From contig KN173881.1 of the NCBI GenBank assembly GCA_000759655.1, positions 166-7,271 on the forward strand: a stretch of DNA of 7,106 bases, written 5' to 3'. Under the pieces are notes generated by a model. It saw only the letters and a list, made by a program, of their open reading frames with translations. It had not been told where the DNA came from and made no database searches. The position numbers were made by a program, and so were the translations under genes. Shown here piece after piece: positions 1 through 5,866 of this stretch (the first letter of the stretch is position 1; each line of letters begins with the position of its first letter). Origin of the DNA: Acidicaldus organivorans. Lineage in GTDB: Bacteria > Pseudomonadota > Alphaproteobacteria > Acetobacterales > Acetobacteraceae.

Positions 1-303
1 GAGCGGCGCGGCAGGGAGAGGCGAGGCGGGAACGGGAGCGCTTGCCGGAAGATCGAGGATCGAATGGACCCGGCTTGCCCCGCGATTGAGAATCGCCAGC
101 GTCAAGGCGAGCGCCATGAACAGGGTGGCGAGCACCGCGGTGGTGCGGGTGAGCAGATTGGCGGTGGAGCGCCCGCCCATGAAAGCGCCCATGCCCTGGG
201 AGGAGCCGATGCCAAGCCCGCCGCCCTCACTCCGCTGGATGAGGATGACGCCGATCAGGGCGAGCGTGACGAAGAGATGGAGGACGAGGAGGACGGTGAT
301 CAT
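1..303 (-). CDS. secG: Preprotein translocase subunit SecG (3' end outside window)
   Basis: SecG is the small non-essential subunit of the SecYEG inner-membrane channel and assists SecA-driven protein export. The frame stays open for 101 codons from the ATG to the window edge, so the C-terminus is missing. Residues 2-22 form a first hydrophobic segment and about 54-72 a second. Between them is the Gly/Ser-rich family loop (EGGGLGIGSSQGMGAFMGG), followed by RSTANLLTRTTA, the usual alphaproteobacterial SecG pattern. The visible tail turns Pro/Ala-rich, as in many alphaproteobacterial SecG proteins. A GGGAG ribosome site lies about 5 nt upstream of the ATG. It follows tpiA on the same strand, so the two are probably co-transcribed. 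The spacer is unusual: it contains a tpiA 3' duplication and an inverted repeat that could form a strong hairpin in the message just before this gene. Identity is firm from topology, loop motif and gene order. Confidence 0.93.
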   Translation of the reverse strand, partial: MITVLLVLHLFVTLALIGVILIQRSEGGGLGIGSSQGMGAFMGGRSTANLLTRTTAVLATLFMALALTLAILNRGASRVHSILDLPASAPVPASPLPAAPL

Positions 304-320
304 GGCAACTCCCGGGCTCG

Positions 321-470
321 CGCGCTCTTAGCCCGATTTGCCCCCTCTGGCTAGAGCGCGGCGCGGGCGATGGCGAGGAAATCGTCGCTCACCAGGCTCG
401 CCCCGCCCGCCAGCACGCCATCGACCGCGCCGCGCTCTAGCCAGAGGGGGCAAATCGGGCTAAGAGCGCG
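321..470. repeat. Perfect 46-bp inverted repeat in the tpiA-secG spacer
   Basis: Positions 321-366 and 425-470 are exact reverse complements over 46 bp, separated by 58 bp. Each arm is itself an imperfect palindrome: 321-333 pairs with 349-360 with one bulged T around a 15-nt loop. The left arm holds the original tpiA stop and its downstream hairpin. The right arm is the same sequence flipped and now supplies the last codons and stop of the intact tpiA. Transcribed from tpiA towards secG, the two arms could pair into a 46-bp stem. Confidence 0.93.
351..425 (-). pseudogene. Duplicated 3' fragment of tpiA (24 codons plus stop)
   Basis: Read on the minus strand, this stretch encodes VDGVLAGGASLVSDDFLAI followed by ARAAL and TAG. 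That is the C-terminus of triosephosphate isomerase without the rest of the gene. It matches the end of the complete tpiA copy except for one base, giving Ala instead of Val in the LVGG motif. The fragment has no start codon or ribosome site and should not be expressed as a protein. Its stop is probably the ancestral tpiA stop, because 47 bases separate it from the secG ATG, a normal spacing. The intact copy now ends at a different stop, inside an inverted copy of the flanking sequence. Confidence 0.88.
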
Positions 471-536
471 GCGCGGGCGATGGCGAGGAAATCGTCGCTC
501 ACCAGGCTCGCCCCGCCCACCAGCACGCCATCGACC
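353..536. repeat. 74-bp direct repeat (353-426 and 463-536)
   Basis: Bases 353-426 recur at 463-536 with a constant offset of 110 and a single difference (G at 409, A at 519). The repeat covers the last 24 codons of tpiA. The left copy is the orphan fragment and the right copy is the functional gene end. The 36 bases between the copies belong to the inverted repeat. High identity implies a recent event, or an assembly artefact. Confidence 0.93.
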
Positions 537-1198
537 TCGGCCGTCTTCAGGATCTCCACCGCATTGGCGGGCTTGACCGAGCCGCCATAGAGGAGGGGGA
601 TCGCCCCCGCGCGAGCCGCGCCGAAGCGGGCGGCAAGGGTCTTGCGCAGAAACCGGTGCATGGCGGCGATGTCTTCCCCGGTCGGGGTGCGGCCAGTGCC
701 GATCGCCCAGACCGGCTCATAGGCGATGACGCCCGCGAAATCATCGGGAAGGCTTCCCGCGAGCTGGCCCCCCACCACCTCTTCCGCCCGGCCTGCCTCC
801 CGCTCCGCCTCCTTCTCGCCAACACAGACGATCGGCGTGAGCCCGGCCCGCCGCGCCGCGCCGACCTTGGCGCGGATCAGCGCATCGCTCTCGCCATGAT
901 CCTGCCGCCGTTCGGAATGGCCGAGGATGACGAGGGAGGCCCCCACCTCGCGTAGCATCTCCGCCGCCACATCCCCGGTATGCGCGCCTTGGGCCTCGGG
1001 ATGGCAGTCCTGCCCGCCGAGCCGCACCGGACTTTCGCGCCCGAGCTGGGCGGCGAAGGGCGCGATCAGCGGAAAGGGCGGGCAGACGGCGAGATCGACC
1101 GCGAGCGCGGAGGCGGCGGCAGTGAGCGCCGCCGCATGCTCGGCTACGAGGGCGAGCGTGCCGTTCATCTTCCAGTTGCCGACGATCAGGGGCCGCAT
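437..1198 (-). CDS. tpiA: Triosephosphate isomerase
   Basis: This cytoplasmic glycolytic and gluconeogenic enzyme interconverts dihydroxyacetone phosphate and glyceraldehyde 3-phosphate. The 253-residue protein begins MRPLIVGNWKMNG, with the phosphate-binding Asn8 and Lys10. The electrophilic His94 is in ILGHSERR and the catalytic base Glu161 in AYEPVWAIGTG (flexible loop 6). The phosphate-binding YGGSVKP (204-210) and GVLVGGASL (224-232) close the barrel. The start is chosen because the fold begins at this Met and a GGGAGGAG ribosome site (1203-1210) precedes it; the frame stays open far upstream only as GC-rich antisense to mtnP. The C-terminus is odd. The orphan duplicate ends ARAAL-stop, whereas this gene continues LARFAPSG-stop because its end was replaced by an inverted copy of its own downstream sequence. 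All catalytic residues are intact, so activity is expected. It is divergent from mtnP and lies upstream of secG. Confidence 0.96.
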   Translation of the reverse strand: MRPLIVGNWKMNGTLALVAEHAAALTAAASALAVDLAVCPPFPLIAPFAAQLGRESPVRLGGQDCHPEAQGAHTGDVAAEMLREVGASLVILGHSERRQDHGESDALIRAKVGAARRAGLTPIVCVGEKEAEREAGRAEEVVGGQLAGSLPDDFAGVIAYEPVWAIGTGRTPTGEDIAAMHRFLRKTLAARFGAARAGAIPLLYGGSVKPANAVEILKTAEVDGVLVGGASLVSDDFLAIARAALLARFAPSG

Positions 1199-1264
1199 CT
1201 CTCTCCTCCCGTCCTTCCCGTCCTCTCCTTGCCGCGCCGCTTTCGCGCCTCTTCCGGCGCCCCG

Positions 1265-1295
1265 CTTTAACCGTGATCGCTCCCTCTGGTAAAGA
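1265..1295. promoter_or_regulatory. Candidate overlapping divergent promoters, tpiA / mtnP
   Basis: This is the only A/T-containing patch in the 138-bp divergent gap. On the plus strand, TTAACC (1267-1272), a 17-bp spacer and TAAAGA (1290-1295) with an upstream TGn resemble a weak extended -10 promoter for mtnP. On the minus strand the same bases read TTTACC (1293-1288), 17 bp, then TTAAAG (1270-1265), which could serve tpiA. The outer arms are nearly symmetric (CTTTAACC and GGTAAAG), so the site could also be a dyad operator. The matches to consensus are partial. Confidence 0.28.
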
Positions 1296-1336
1296 AGGGA
1301 GAGCGAGAGGATTTCACCTGAGCGAGGGAGGCTTTC

Positions 1337-2218
1337 GTGTCGGATCACTTCGAACCCGTCATCGGCATCATCGGCGGCTCCGGGCTCTATGACATCGCCG
1401 GGCTCGAGGAGCGCGAGTGGCGCTACATCTCCACCCCCTGGGGTGAGCCCTCGGATGAGCTCCTCTTCGGGCGGCTCGAAGGGGTGCGCTGCGTCTTCCT
1501 CCCCCGTCACGGGCGCGGCCATCGCCTCTCGCCGAGCGGGATCAATTACCGGGCCAATATCGATGCGCTCAAGCGGGCGGGCTGCACCGACATCCTCTCG
1601 CTCTCCGCGGTGGGCAGCCTGCGCGAGGATCTCCCGCCGGGCCGCTTCGTCATCGTCGATCAGTTCATCGACCGCACCTTCGCCCGTGAGAAAAGTTTCT
1701 TCGGCAACGGCCTCGTCGCCCATGTCTCGATGGCGCACCCGGTCTGCCCCAGGCTCGGCGCGGCGCTCGCCGCCGCCGGGCGCGAGATCGGGCTCGGGAT
1801 CACCGAAGGCGGCACCTACCTCGTCATGGAAGGCCCGCAATTCTCCACCCGCGCCGAGAGCGAACTCTACCGGAGCTGGGGGGCGAGCGTGATCGGGATG
1901 ACCAACATGCCGGAGGCCAAGCTCGCCCGCGAGGCCGAGCTGTGTTACGCGACGGTGGCGATGGTCACCGATTTCGACTGCTGGCATCCCGAGCACGACC
2001 ACGTGACGGTGGAGGCGGTGGTGCGGGTGCTGCAGGAGAACGCCGAGCACGCCCGCGCCCTGGTGCGCGCCGTGCTGCCCGCCCTCGGCGCAACGCGCGG
2101 CCCGTGCCCGGCCGGCTGCAACCACGCCCTCGACCACGCCCTGATCACCGCCCCCGAGATGCGCGACCCGGAACTCGCCAAGCGGCTCGCCGCGGTGGCA
2201 GGGCGGGTGCTGGGCTGA
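1337..2218 (+). CDS. mtnP: S-methyl-5'-thioadenosine phosphorylase
   Basis: This cytoplasmic enzyme phosphorolytically cleaves 5'-methylthioadenosine, a by-product of polyamine or homoserine-lactone synthesis, to adenine and 5-methylthioribose 1-phosphate for methionine salvage. The 293-residue protein belongs to the PNP/MTAP family. It shows IGIIGGSGLYDI (9-20), the phosphate-binding RHGRGH (57-62), SAVGSLRE (90-97) and the substrate-site motif MEGPQFSTRAES (164-175). Near the base-binding site is TDFDCWH (211-217). The two Asp in that motif are typical of 6-aminopurine-specific MTAP rather than of guanosine/inosine phosphorylases. The C-terminal tail has the PCPAGCNHAL segment common in proteobacterial members. 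The start is GTG, with GGGAGG at 1326-1331 five bases upstream and the fold beginning directly after it. No other salvage gene (mtnA, mtnK) is next to it here. It ends nose-to-nose with the CoA-transferase gene, eight bases apart. Confidence 0.94.
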   Translation: MSDHFEPVIGIIGGSGLYDIAGLEEREWRYISTPWGEPSDELLFGRLEGVRCVFLPRHGRGHRLSPSGINYRANIDALKRAGCTDILSLSAVGSLREDLPPGRFVIVDQFIDRTFAREKSFFGNGLVAHVSMAHPVCPRLGAALAAAGREIGLGITEGGTYLVMEGPQFSTRAESELYRSWGASVIGMTNMPEAKLAREAELCYATVAMVTDFDCWHPEHDHVTVEAVVRVLQENAEHARALVRAVLPALGATRGPCPAGCNHALDHALITAPEMRDPELAKRLAAVAGRVLG

Positions 2219-2230
2219 GGGCTCCCTCAG
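2215..2230. terminator. Palindrome spanning both convergent stop codons
   Basis: CTGAGGG (2215-2221) and CCCTCAG (2224-2230) are perfect complements separated by CT. The left arm contains the TGA of mtnP and the right arm contains the TGA of the CoA-transferase gene on the other strand. It could form a short hairpin in either transcript. No U-tract follows on either side, so intrinsic termination is uncertain. Confidence 0.35.
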
Positions 2231-3351
2231 GCGGCGAATTCGGCGCGGATCGCCGCCGAATGCGCCCCCAATTCCGGCACCGCGCCCAAGGGCCGCGGCC
2301 CGTCGGTGAACTGGGCGGGGGGCGCGGCGAGGCTCACCGGCCCGGCCGGGGTCTCGACTGTGACCCGCCGCAGCGCCGGATGGCGGGCGAGACCCGCGCA
2401 GTCATTGACGAAGCCGAAAGCGGTGTTGGCGCGGCGCAGACGCGCCGCGGCCTCCTCCGCCGAGAGCCTGGCAAAGGCTTCAGCGATGTGGGCATCGACG
2501 AGGGGGCGGTTTTCCACCCGGATCGCATTGGTCTCGAAGCCCGGGCGCGAGGGAAGATCGGGCTCTTCGAGAAAGTCGCGGCAGAAGGCGGCCCATTCCC
2601 GTTCGTTCTGGATCGAGATCAGGATCAGCGTGCCATCGGCGCAGGCAAAGGCGCCATAGGGGCAGATCGAGGGATGGGCGAGCCCCATCCGCGGCGGCGT
2701 CTTCCCAGTGCCTTCGTAAAAGAGGAGGGGGACGTTCATCCAGTCCGCCATGCCGTCGAACAGGCTCACCTTGATGCCGGTGCCCTTGCCGCTCTGGCCG
2801 CGGGCGAGCAGGGCTTCGAGCACCGCCGAATAGGCCGCCATGCCGCAGGCGATGTCGCAGACAGAAACCCCGACCCGCCCCGGCCCCGCCGGATGGCCGG
2901 TGACCATGGCGAGCCCCGACTCGGCCTGGACGAGCAGGTCATAGGCTTTCATCGTGGCGTAGGGCCCCTCCTCGCCATAGCCGGAAATATCGACGGTGAT
3001 GAGGCGGGGGTAACGGGCGCGCAGCGCCTCCGAGCCGAACCCGGCGCGGGCCGCCGCCCCAGGCGCGAGGTTCTGGATGAAGACATCGGCGCGGGCGAGG
3101 ATGCGGTGGAGCAGGGCGCGGTCGGCCTCGTTCTTGAGATCGGCCACCAGGCTCTCCTTGCCCCGGTTGAGCCAGACGAAGTAGCTCGACTGGCCCTTGG
3201 CGACGTGGTCATAGCCGCGGGCGAAGTCACCCTCCGGCCGCTCGACCTTGATCACCCGCGCCCCGGCATCGGCGAGACGGCTCGAACAGAAGGGGGCGGC
3301 AACCGCCTGTTCGAGCGAGACGACGAGCAGACCTTCGAGCGGACGGGGCAT
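2227..3351 (-). CDS. CaiB/BaiF family (class III) CoA-transferase
   Basis: Class III CoA-transferases move CoA from one acyl-CoA to a free carboxylic acid through an aspartyl-CoA thioester. The 374-residue protein has the usual family length. It opens MPRPLEGLLVVSLEQAVAAP, with the nucleotide-type fold continuing at LADAGARVIKVERPEGD. VDISGYGEEGPY leads into KAYDLLVQAESG, whose Asp (residue 138) sits at the catalytic position of the family. PYGAFACADG and NEREWAAFC mark the C-terminal domain. I chose the ATG over a GTG nine bases upstream: the protein starts naturally there and GGTGA lies five bases ahead of it, whereas the GTG has no ribosome site. It lies 35 bases after the acyl-CoA dehydrogenase gene on the same strand, implying an operon. 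The substrate cannot be assigned. Family members act on formate/oxalate, carnitine, succinate/citramalate-type acids and aromatic acids. Confidence 0.9.
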   Translation of the reverse strand: MPRPLEGLLVVSLEQAVAAPFCSSRLADAGARVIKVERPEGDFARGYDHVAKGQSSYFVWLNRGKESLVADLKNEADRALLHRILARADVFIQNLAPGAAARAGFGSEALRARYPRLITVDISGYGEEGPYATMKAYDLLVQAESGLAMVTGHPAGPGRVGVSVCDIACGMAAYSAVLEALLARGQSGKGTGIKVSLFDGMADWMNVPLLFYEGTGKTPPRMGLAHPSICPYGAFACADGTLILISIQNEREWAAFCRDFLEEPDLPSRPGFETNAIRVENRPLVDAHIAEAFARLSAEEAAARLRRANTAFGFVNDCAGLARHPALRRVTVETPAGPVSLAAPPAQFTDGPRPLGAVPELGAHSAAIRAEFAA

Positions 3352-3361
3352 GGCATTCACC

Positions 3362-3391
3362 AGGGATCAGTGGGAATCAATGGGGATCAAT
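3362..3391 (-). repeat. Three 10-bp tandem units carrying stops in three frames
   Basis: On the minus strand the spacer reads ATTGATCCCC, ATTGATTCCC, ACTGATCCCT. Each unit carries TGA, and because the period is 10 rather than 9 the three TGA codons (3389-3387, 3379-3377, 3369-3367) fall in all three frames. The first is the proper stop of the dehydrogenase frame. The second ends the frame that ribosomes would be in after the dehydrogenase frameshift. The repeat sits just ahead of the CoA-transferase start. Confidence 0.8.
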
Positions 3392-4552
3392 AGGAGCGGG
3401 GCAGGCCGAGCACGTGTTCGGCAAGGTAGGAGAGGATGAGATTGGTCGAGATCGGCGCGACCTGGTAGAGGCGGGGTTCGCGGAATTTGCGCTCGATGTC
3501 GAATTCCTCGGCGAAGGCGAAGCCGCCATGGGTCTGCACGCAGGCCTCCGCCGCCGCCCGCGCCGCCTCGGCGGCGAGGAGCTTTGCGGTATTGGCCTCC
3601 TCGCCGCGGGAAGGCCCTGCTCGAAGCGGTCGCAACCCGCGGCGACCATGAGTTCGGCGGCGCGCATCTGGGCATAGGCGCGGGCGATCGGGAACTGGAT
3701 GCCCTGGTTCTGGCCGATCGGGCGGTCGAAGACGCGGCGGTCGCGGGCATAAGCCACCGAACGGGCGGTGAACCATTTGGCGTCCCCGATGCACTCGGCG
3801 GCGATCAGCAGCCGCTCGGCGTTCATCCCGTCGAGGATGTAGCGGAAGCCGCGCCCTTCCTCGCCGATCAACGCATCGGCGGGGATCCGCATGTCCTCGA
3901 AGAACACCTCGCAGGAATTGTGGTTCATCATGGTGCGGATCGGGCGGATGGTGAGCCCCCGCCCGCGCACCTCGCGCAGATCGACCAGAAAGACCGAGAG
4001 TCCTTGGGTCTTCTTCGACACCTGATCGCGGGGCGTGGTGCGGGCGAGCAGCAGCATGAGGTCGGAATATTCGGCGCGGCTGGTCCAGATCTTCTGGCCG
4101 TTGATCACGTAAGTGTCGCCCTCGCGCCGGGCGGTGGTGCGGAGCGCGCCGGTATCGGAGCCGCTCGAGGGCTCGGTCACGCCGAAGGCCTGCAGGCGGA
4201 GCCGCCCGGCGGCGATTTCGGGGAGGTAGCGGCGCTTCTGCTCTTCCGAACCATGCCGCAGCAGCGTTCCCATCGTGTACATCTGGGCATGGCAGGCGGC
4301 GCCGTTGCAGCCCTCGGCCTGGATGGTCTCGAGGATGGCCGCCGCCGCCGAGAGCGGCAGACCCGCCCCGCCATAGACCTCAGGAATGAGTACGGCGAGA
4401 TAGCCCGCCTCAGTAAGCGCATCGACGAATTCGGAAGGATAGCGCCGCTCGCGGTCGCAGTCGCGCCAGTAAGGGCCGGGGAAACGGGCGCAGAGCTTGC
4501 GCACCTCCTCGCAGATCTCGGCATGCTGCACGCTCACCGGCTCGAAATTCAT
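3387..4552 (-). pseudogene. Acyl-CoA dehydrogenase, broken by a one-base deletion
   Basis: This family of FAD enzymes oxidises acyl-CoA to 2-enoyl-CoA. Frame one runs from the ATG (GGAGG nine bases upstream) for 315 codons. It includes GVTEPSSGSDTGA (flavin/substrate site), GQKIWTSRAEYSD, and DGMNAERLLIAAE. The family-typical end, GEEANTAKLLAAEAA through QTHGGFAFAEEFDIERKF to GLPRSY, is only in another frame. The two join if one base is restored at 3606-3607, in the conserved LP-x-GEEAN segment, giving a 388-residue protein of normal size. As sequenced, translation would run 76 codons out of frame and stop at 3377. The usual C-terminal catalytic Glu (IYEGT in MCAD) is replaced by LYQVAP. Glu246 in NAERLL occupies the position used as base in isovaleryl- and long-chain acyl-CoA dehydrogenases. 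It is the first gene of a probable operon with the CoA-transferase. It is either a recent pseudogene or a sequencing error in a GC-rich run. Confidence 0.87.
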
Positions 4553-4586
4553 CGCGCGTCTCCTCCTGCCGTCCTTCTTCCTCACC

Positions 4587-4615
4587 GTTAAAGCCCCCTG
4601 CCGGCCGCTTCGCAA
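4587..4615 (-). promoter_or_regulatory. Candidate sigma70-type promoter for the dehydrogenase gene
   Basis: On the minus strand, TTGCGA (4615-4610), a 17-bp spacer and TTTAAC (4592-4587) each match four of six consensus positions. The -10 lies about 35 bases before the ATG, leaving room for a short leader with the GGAGG site. I found no comparable match for the divergent decarboxylase operon in this 178-bp gap. Confidence 0.4.
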
Positions 4616-4730
4616 TCTCCCCGTTCCCCCGGACGTTCCACTTCCCCAAACCGCAGAGGCCCGCTCTTGCCGCGACATCCGCCCGGCGTCAGACTGATTT
4701 GGCGAAAAATAGAACGACCGGGGGGAGACG

Positions 4731-5255
4731 ATGGCCGGGCAGGCTTGGGCCGATGAGGTGTTCGAAACACTGAAGAGGCTCCGCATCTCGCAAGTGGGTT
4801 ACGTGCCCGATGCCGGGCAGGCGCGGCTGATCGCCCGCGCCGAGGCCGATCCCGCCCTCCGCGCCATCCCGCTCACCACCGAAGAAGAGGGCGTGGGATT
4901 GGCCACCGGCGCCTGGCTCGGCGGGGCGCGGGCGGTGCTGCTGATGCAGTCCTCGGGAGTGGGGAACTGCATCAACATGCTGACGCTCGCCGCCAATTGC
5001 CGCGCCCCTCTCCTGATGCTGGTCTCGATGCGTGGCGAATGGGGCGAGTTCAATCCCTGGCAGGTGCCGATGGCGCAGGCCACCGAACGTGTCTTGCGGG
5101 CGATGTCGGTGATCGTGCACCGCGCCGAGCGGGCAGAGGAGGTGGCGGCGATGGTGGAAGCGGCCGGCCGGCTCGCTTTCTCGAGCCGGGCGCAGGTCGC
5201 GGTGCTGCTCTCCCAGCGCCTGCTCGGGGCCAAGGTATTCGTCGCCGAGGAGTGA
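4731..5255 (+). CDS. ThDP-dependent decarboxylase, PYR-domain subunit (sulfopyruvate decarboxylase alpha-like)
   Basis: This 174-residue protein is the N-terminal (pyrimidine-binding) half of a thiamine-diphosphate enzyme of the ComD / phosphonopyruvate decarboxylase type. In the family the two halves pair to decarboxylate a 2-oxoacid carrying a sulfonate or phosphonate group. GYVPDAGQ (23-30) matches the family's substrate-end motif. LTTEEEGVGLATG (48-60) holds the Glu that activates the cofactor aminopyrimidine. LMQSSGVGNCINML (71-84) corresponds to the family's QNSGxGN stretch, with Ser for the usual Asn. NPWQVPMAQATERVL (108-122) follows. A G-rich ribosome site lies directly before the ATG. 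The partner gene begins five bases after this stop, so the halves are surely co-expressed and probably form one complex. No sulfolactate, sulfoacetaldehyde or phosphonate gene is visible nearby, so the substrate stays open; other small 2-oxoacids are possible. Confidence 0.83.
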   Translation: MAGQAWADEVFETLKRLRISQVGYVPDAGQARLIARAEADPALRAIPLTTEEEGVGLATGAWLGGARAVLLMQSSGVGNCINMLTLAANCRAPLLMLVSMRGEWGEFNPWQVPMAQATERVLRAMSVIVHRAERAEEVAAMVEAAGRLAFSSRAQVAVLLSQRLLGAKVFVAEE

Positions 5256-5260
5256 AACGG

Positions 5261-5866
5261 ATGGCAGACCCGCAGAGAATAGAGGGACGCCTCTCGCGCC
5301 GGAGGGCGGTGGCCCGGCTGCTCGCCGCCCGCGCCCGAGACTGGCTCGTCGTCACCGGACTCGGCACCGCGACCTATGATGCGGCGGCCATCGCCGATGA
5401 TCCGCTCAATTTCTACATCTGGGGCGCGATGGGGAGTGCGGCGATGACCGGGCTCGGTCTCGCCCTGGCCCAGCCCGCGCGGCGCGTCCTGGTGCTGACC
5501 GGGGATGGCGAGGCGCTGATGGGGCTCGGGGCGCTTGCCACCATTGCGGTGCAGAACCCGCCCAATCTCGGGATCGTGGTGCTCGACAACGGCGCCTATG
5601 GCGAGACCGGCGGGCAGGCGAGCCATACCGCACGCGGTGTCGATCTCGCCGCCGTGGCGCGCGGCTGCGGCTGGCGGAATGCGGCGCGTGTCAGCGGGGA
5701 AGAGGCGCTCGAAAGCTTCGTCGAAAGGCTGGGGGCGGTGGAGTCGTGGCCGTTCTTCGCAGCGATCGCCGTCCGTGATGACGGAGAGGAACGGACGCTG
5801 CCGCCGCGGGAGGGGGTCTTCCTTGCCGACCGGTTCCGCAGCGCGCTCGGCCTGCCGCCCTCCTGA
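5261..5866 (+). CDS. ThDP-dependent decarboxylase, PP-domain subunit (sulfopyruvate decarboxylase beta-like)
   Basis: This 201-residue protein is the diphosphate-binding half that completes the preceding gene. FYIWGAMGSAAMTGLGLALA (51-70) is the family's GSMG-type segment. GDGEALMGLGAL starts at 81 and the DNGAYGETGGQ motif at 109. Together they form the GDG-x(26)-N motif that binds Mg2+ and the cofactor diphosphate, with Asn110 as the conserved Asn. The C-terminus (SWPFFAAIAVRDD) matches the last strand of ComE-like proteins. I chose this ATG because GAGGAG (5247-5252) sits eight bases upstream and the fold starts soon after. An upstream in-frame ATG at 4997 would overlap most of the partner gene and encodes only shadow sequence. 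In single-chain homologues such as phosphonopyruvate decarboxylase the two halves are fused; here they are separate, as in ComD/ComE. Its 3' end converges on the MarR gene. Confidence 0.85.
   Translation: MADPQRIEGRLSRRRAVARLLAARARDWLVVTGLGTATYDAAAIADDPLNFYIWGAMGSAAMTGLGLALAQPARRVLVLTGDGEALMGLGALATIAVQNPPNLGIVVLDNGAYGETGGQASHTARGVDLAAVARGCGWRNAARVSGEEALESFVERLGAVESWPFFAAIAVRDDGEERTLPPREGVFLADRFRSALGLPPS

Noticed and set aside
64..354. Plus-strand 96-codon frame at the left edge
   Set aside because: It is opposite secG, whose two membrane segments and loop motif are clear, and its composition is that of an antisense shadow.
321..536. Repeats in the tpiA-secG spacer as an insertion element, integron or CRISPR unit
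   Set aside because: There is no transposase, no terminal target duplication and no regular spacer. The repeated sequence is simply the tpiA end and its flank.
1199..2137. Open minus-strand frame continuing upstream of tpiA through the whole antisense of mtnP
   Set aside because: It gives Arg/Gly/Ala/His-rich low-information sequence with no recognisable domain. tpiA has a strong ribosome site and a family-typical start at 1198, and mtnP on the other strand is unmistakable.
1942..3393. 483-codon plus-strand open frame across the mtnP end and the CoA-transferase gene
   Set aside because: It is an antisense shadow of GC-rich coding DNA. The sequence resembles no family and overlaps two clear genes.
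3584..4591. 335-codon plus-strand open frame opposite the acyl-CoA dehydrogenase
   Set aside because: Antisense shadow; the dehydrogenase motifs on the minus strand account for the conservation.
4641..4730. Promoter for the decarboxylase operon
   Set aside because: TTGCCG at 4667 has only a three-of-six match at the expected -10, not enough to report as a feature.
4997..5260. Upstream ATG that would extend the second decarboxylase subunit by 88 residues
   Set aside because: The extension lies in a different frame of the first subunit, is Arg/Gly-rich nonsense, and the ATG at 5261 has its own ribosome site.
4799..5626. Minus-strand open frame opposite the decarboxylase genes
   Set aside because: It covers both decarboxylase subunits in antisense, has no motif and no ribosome site of note.
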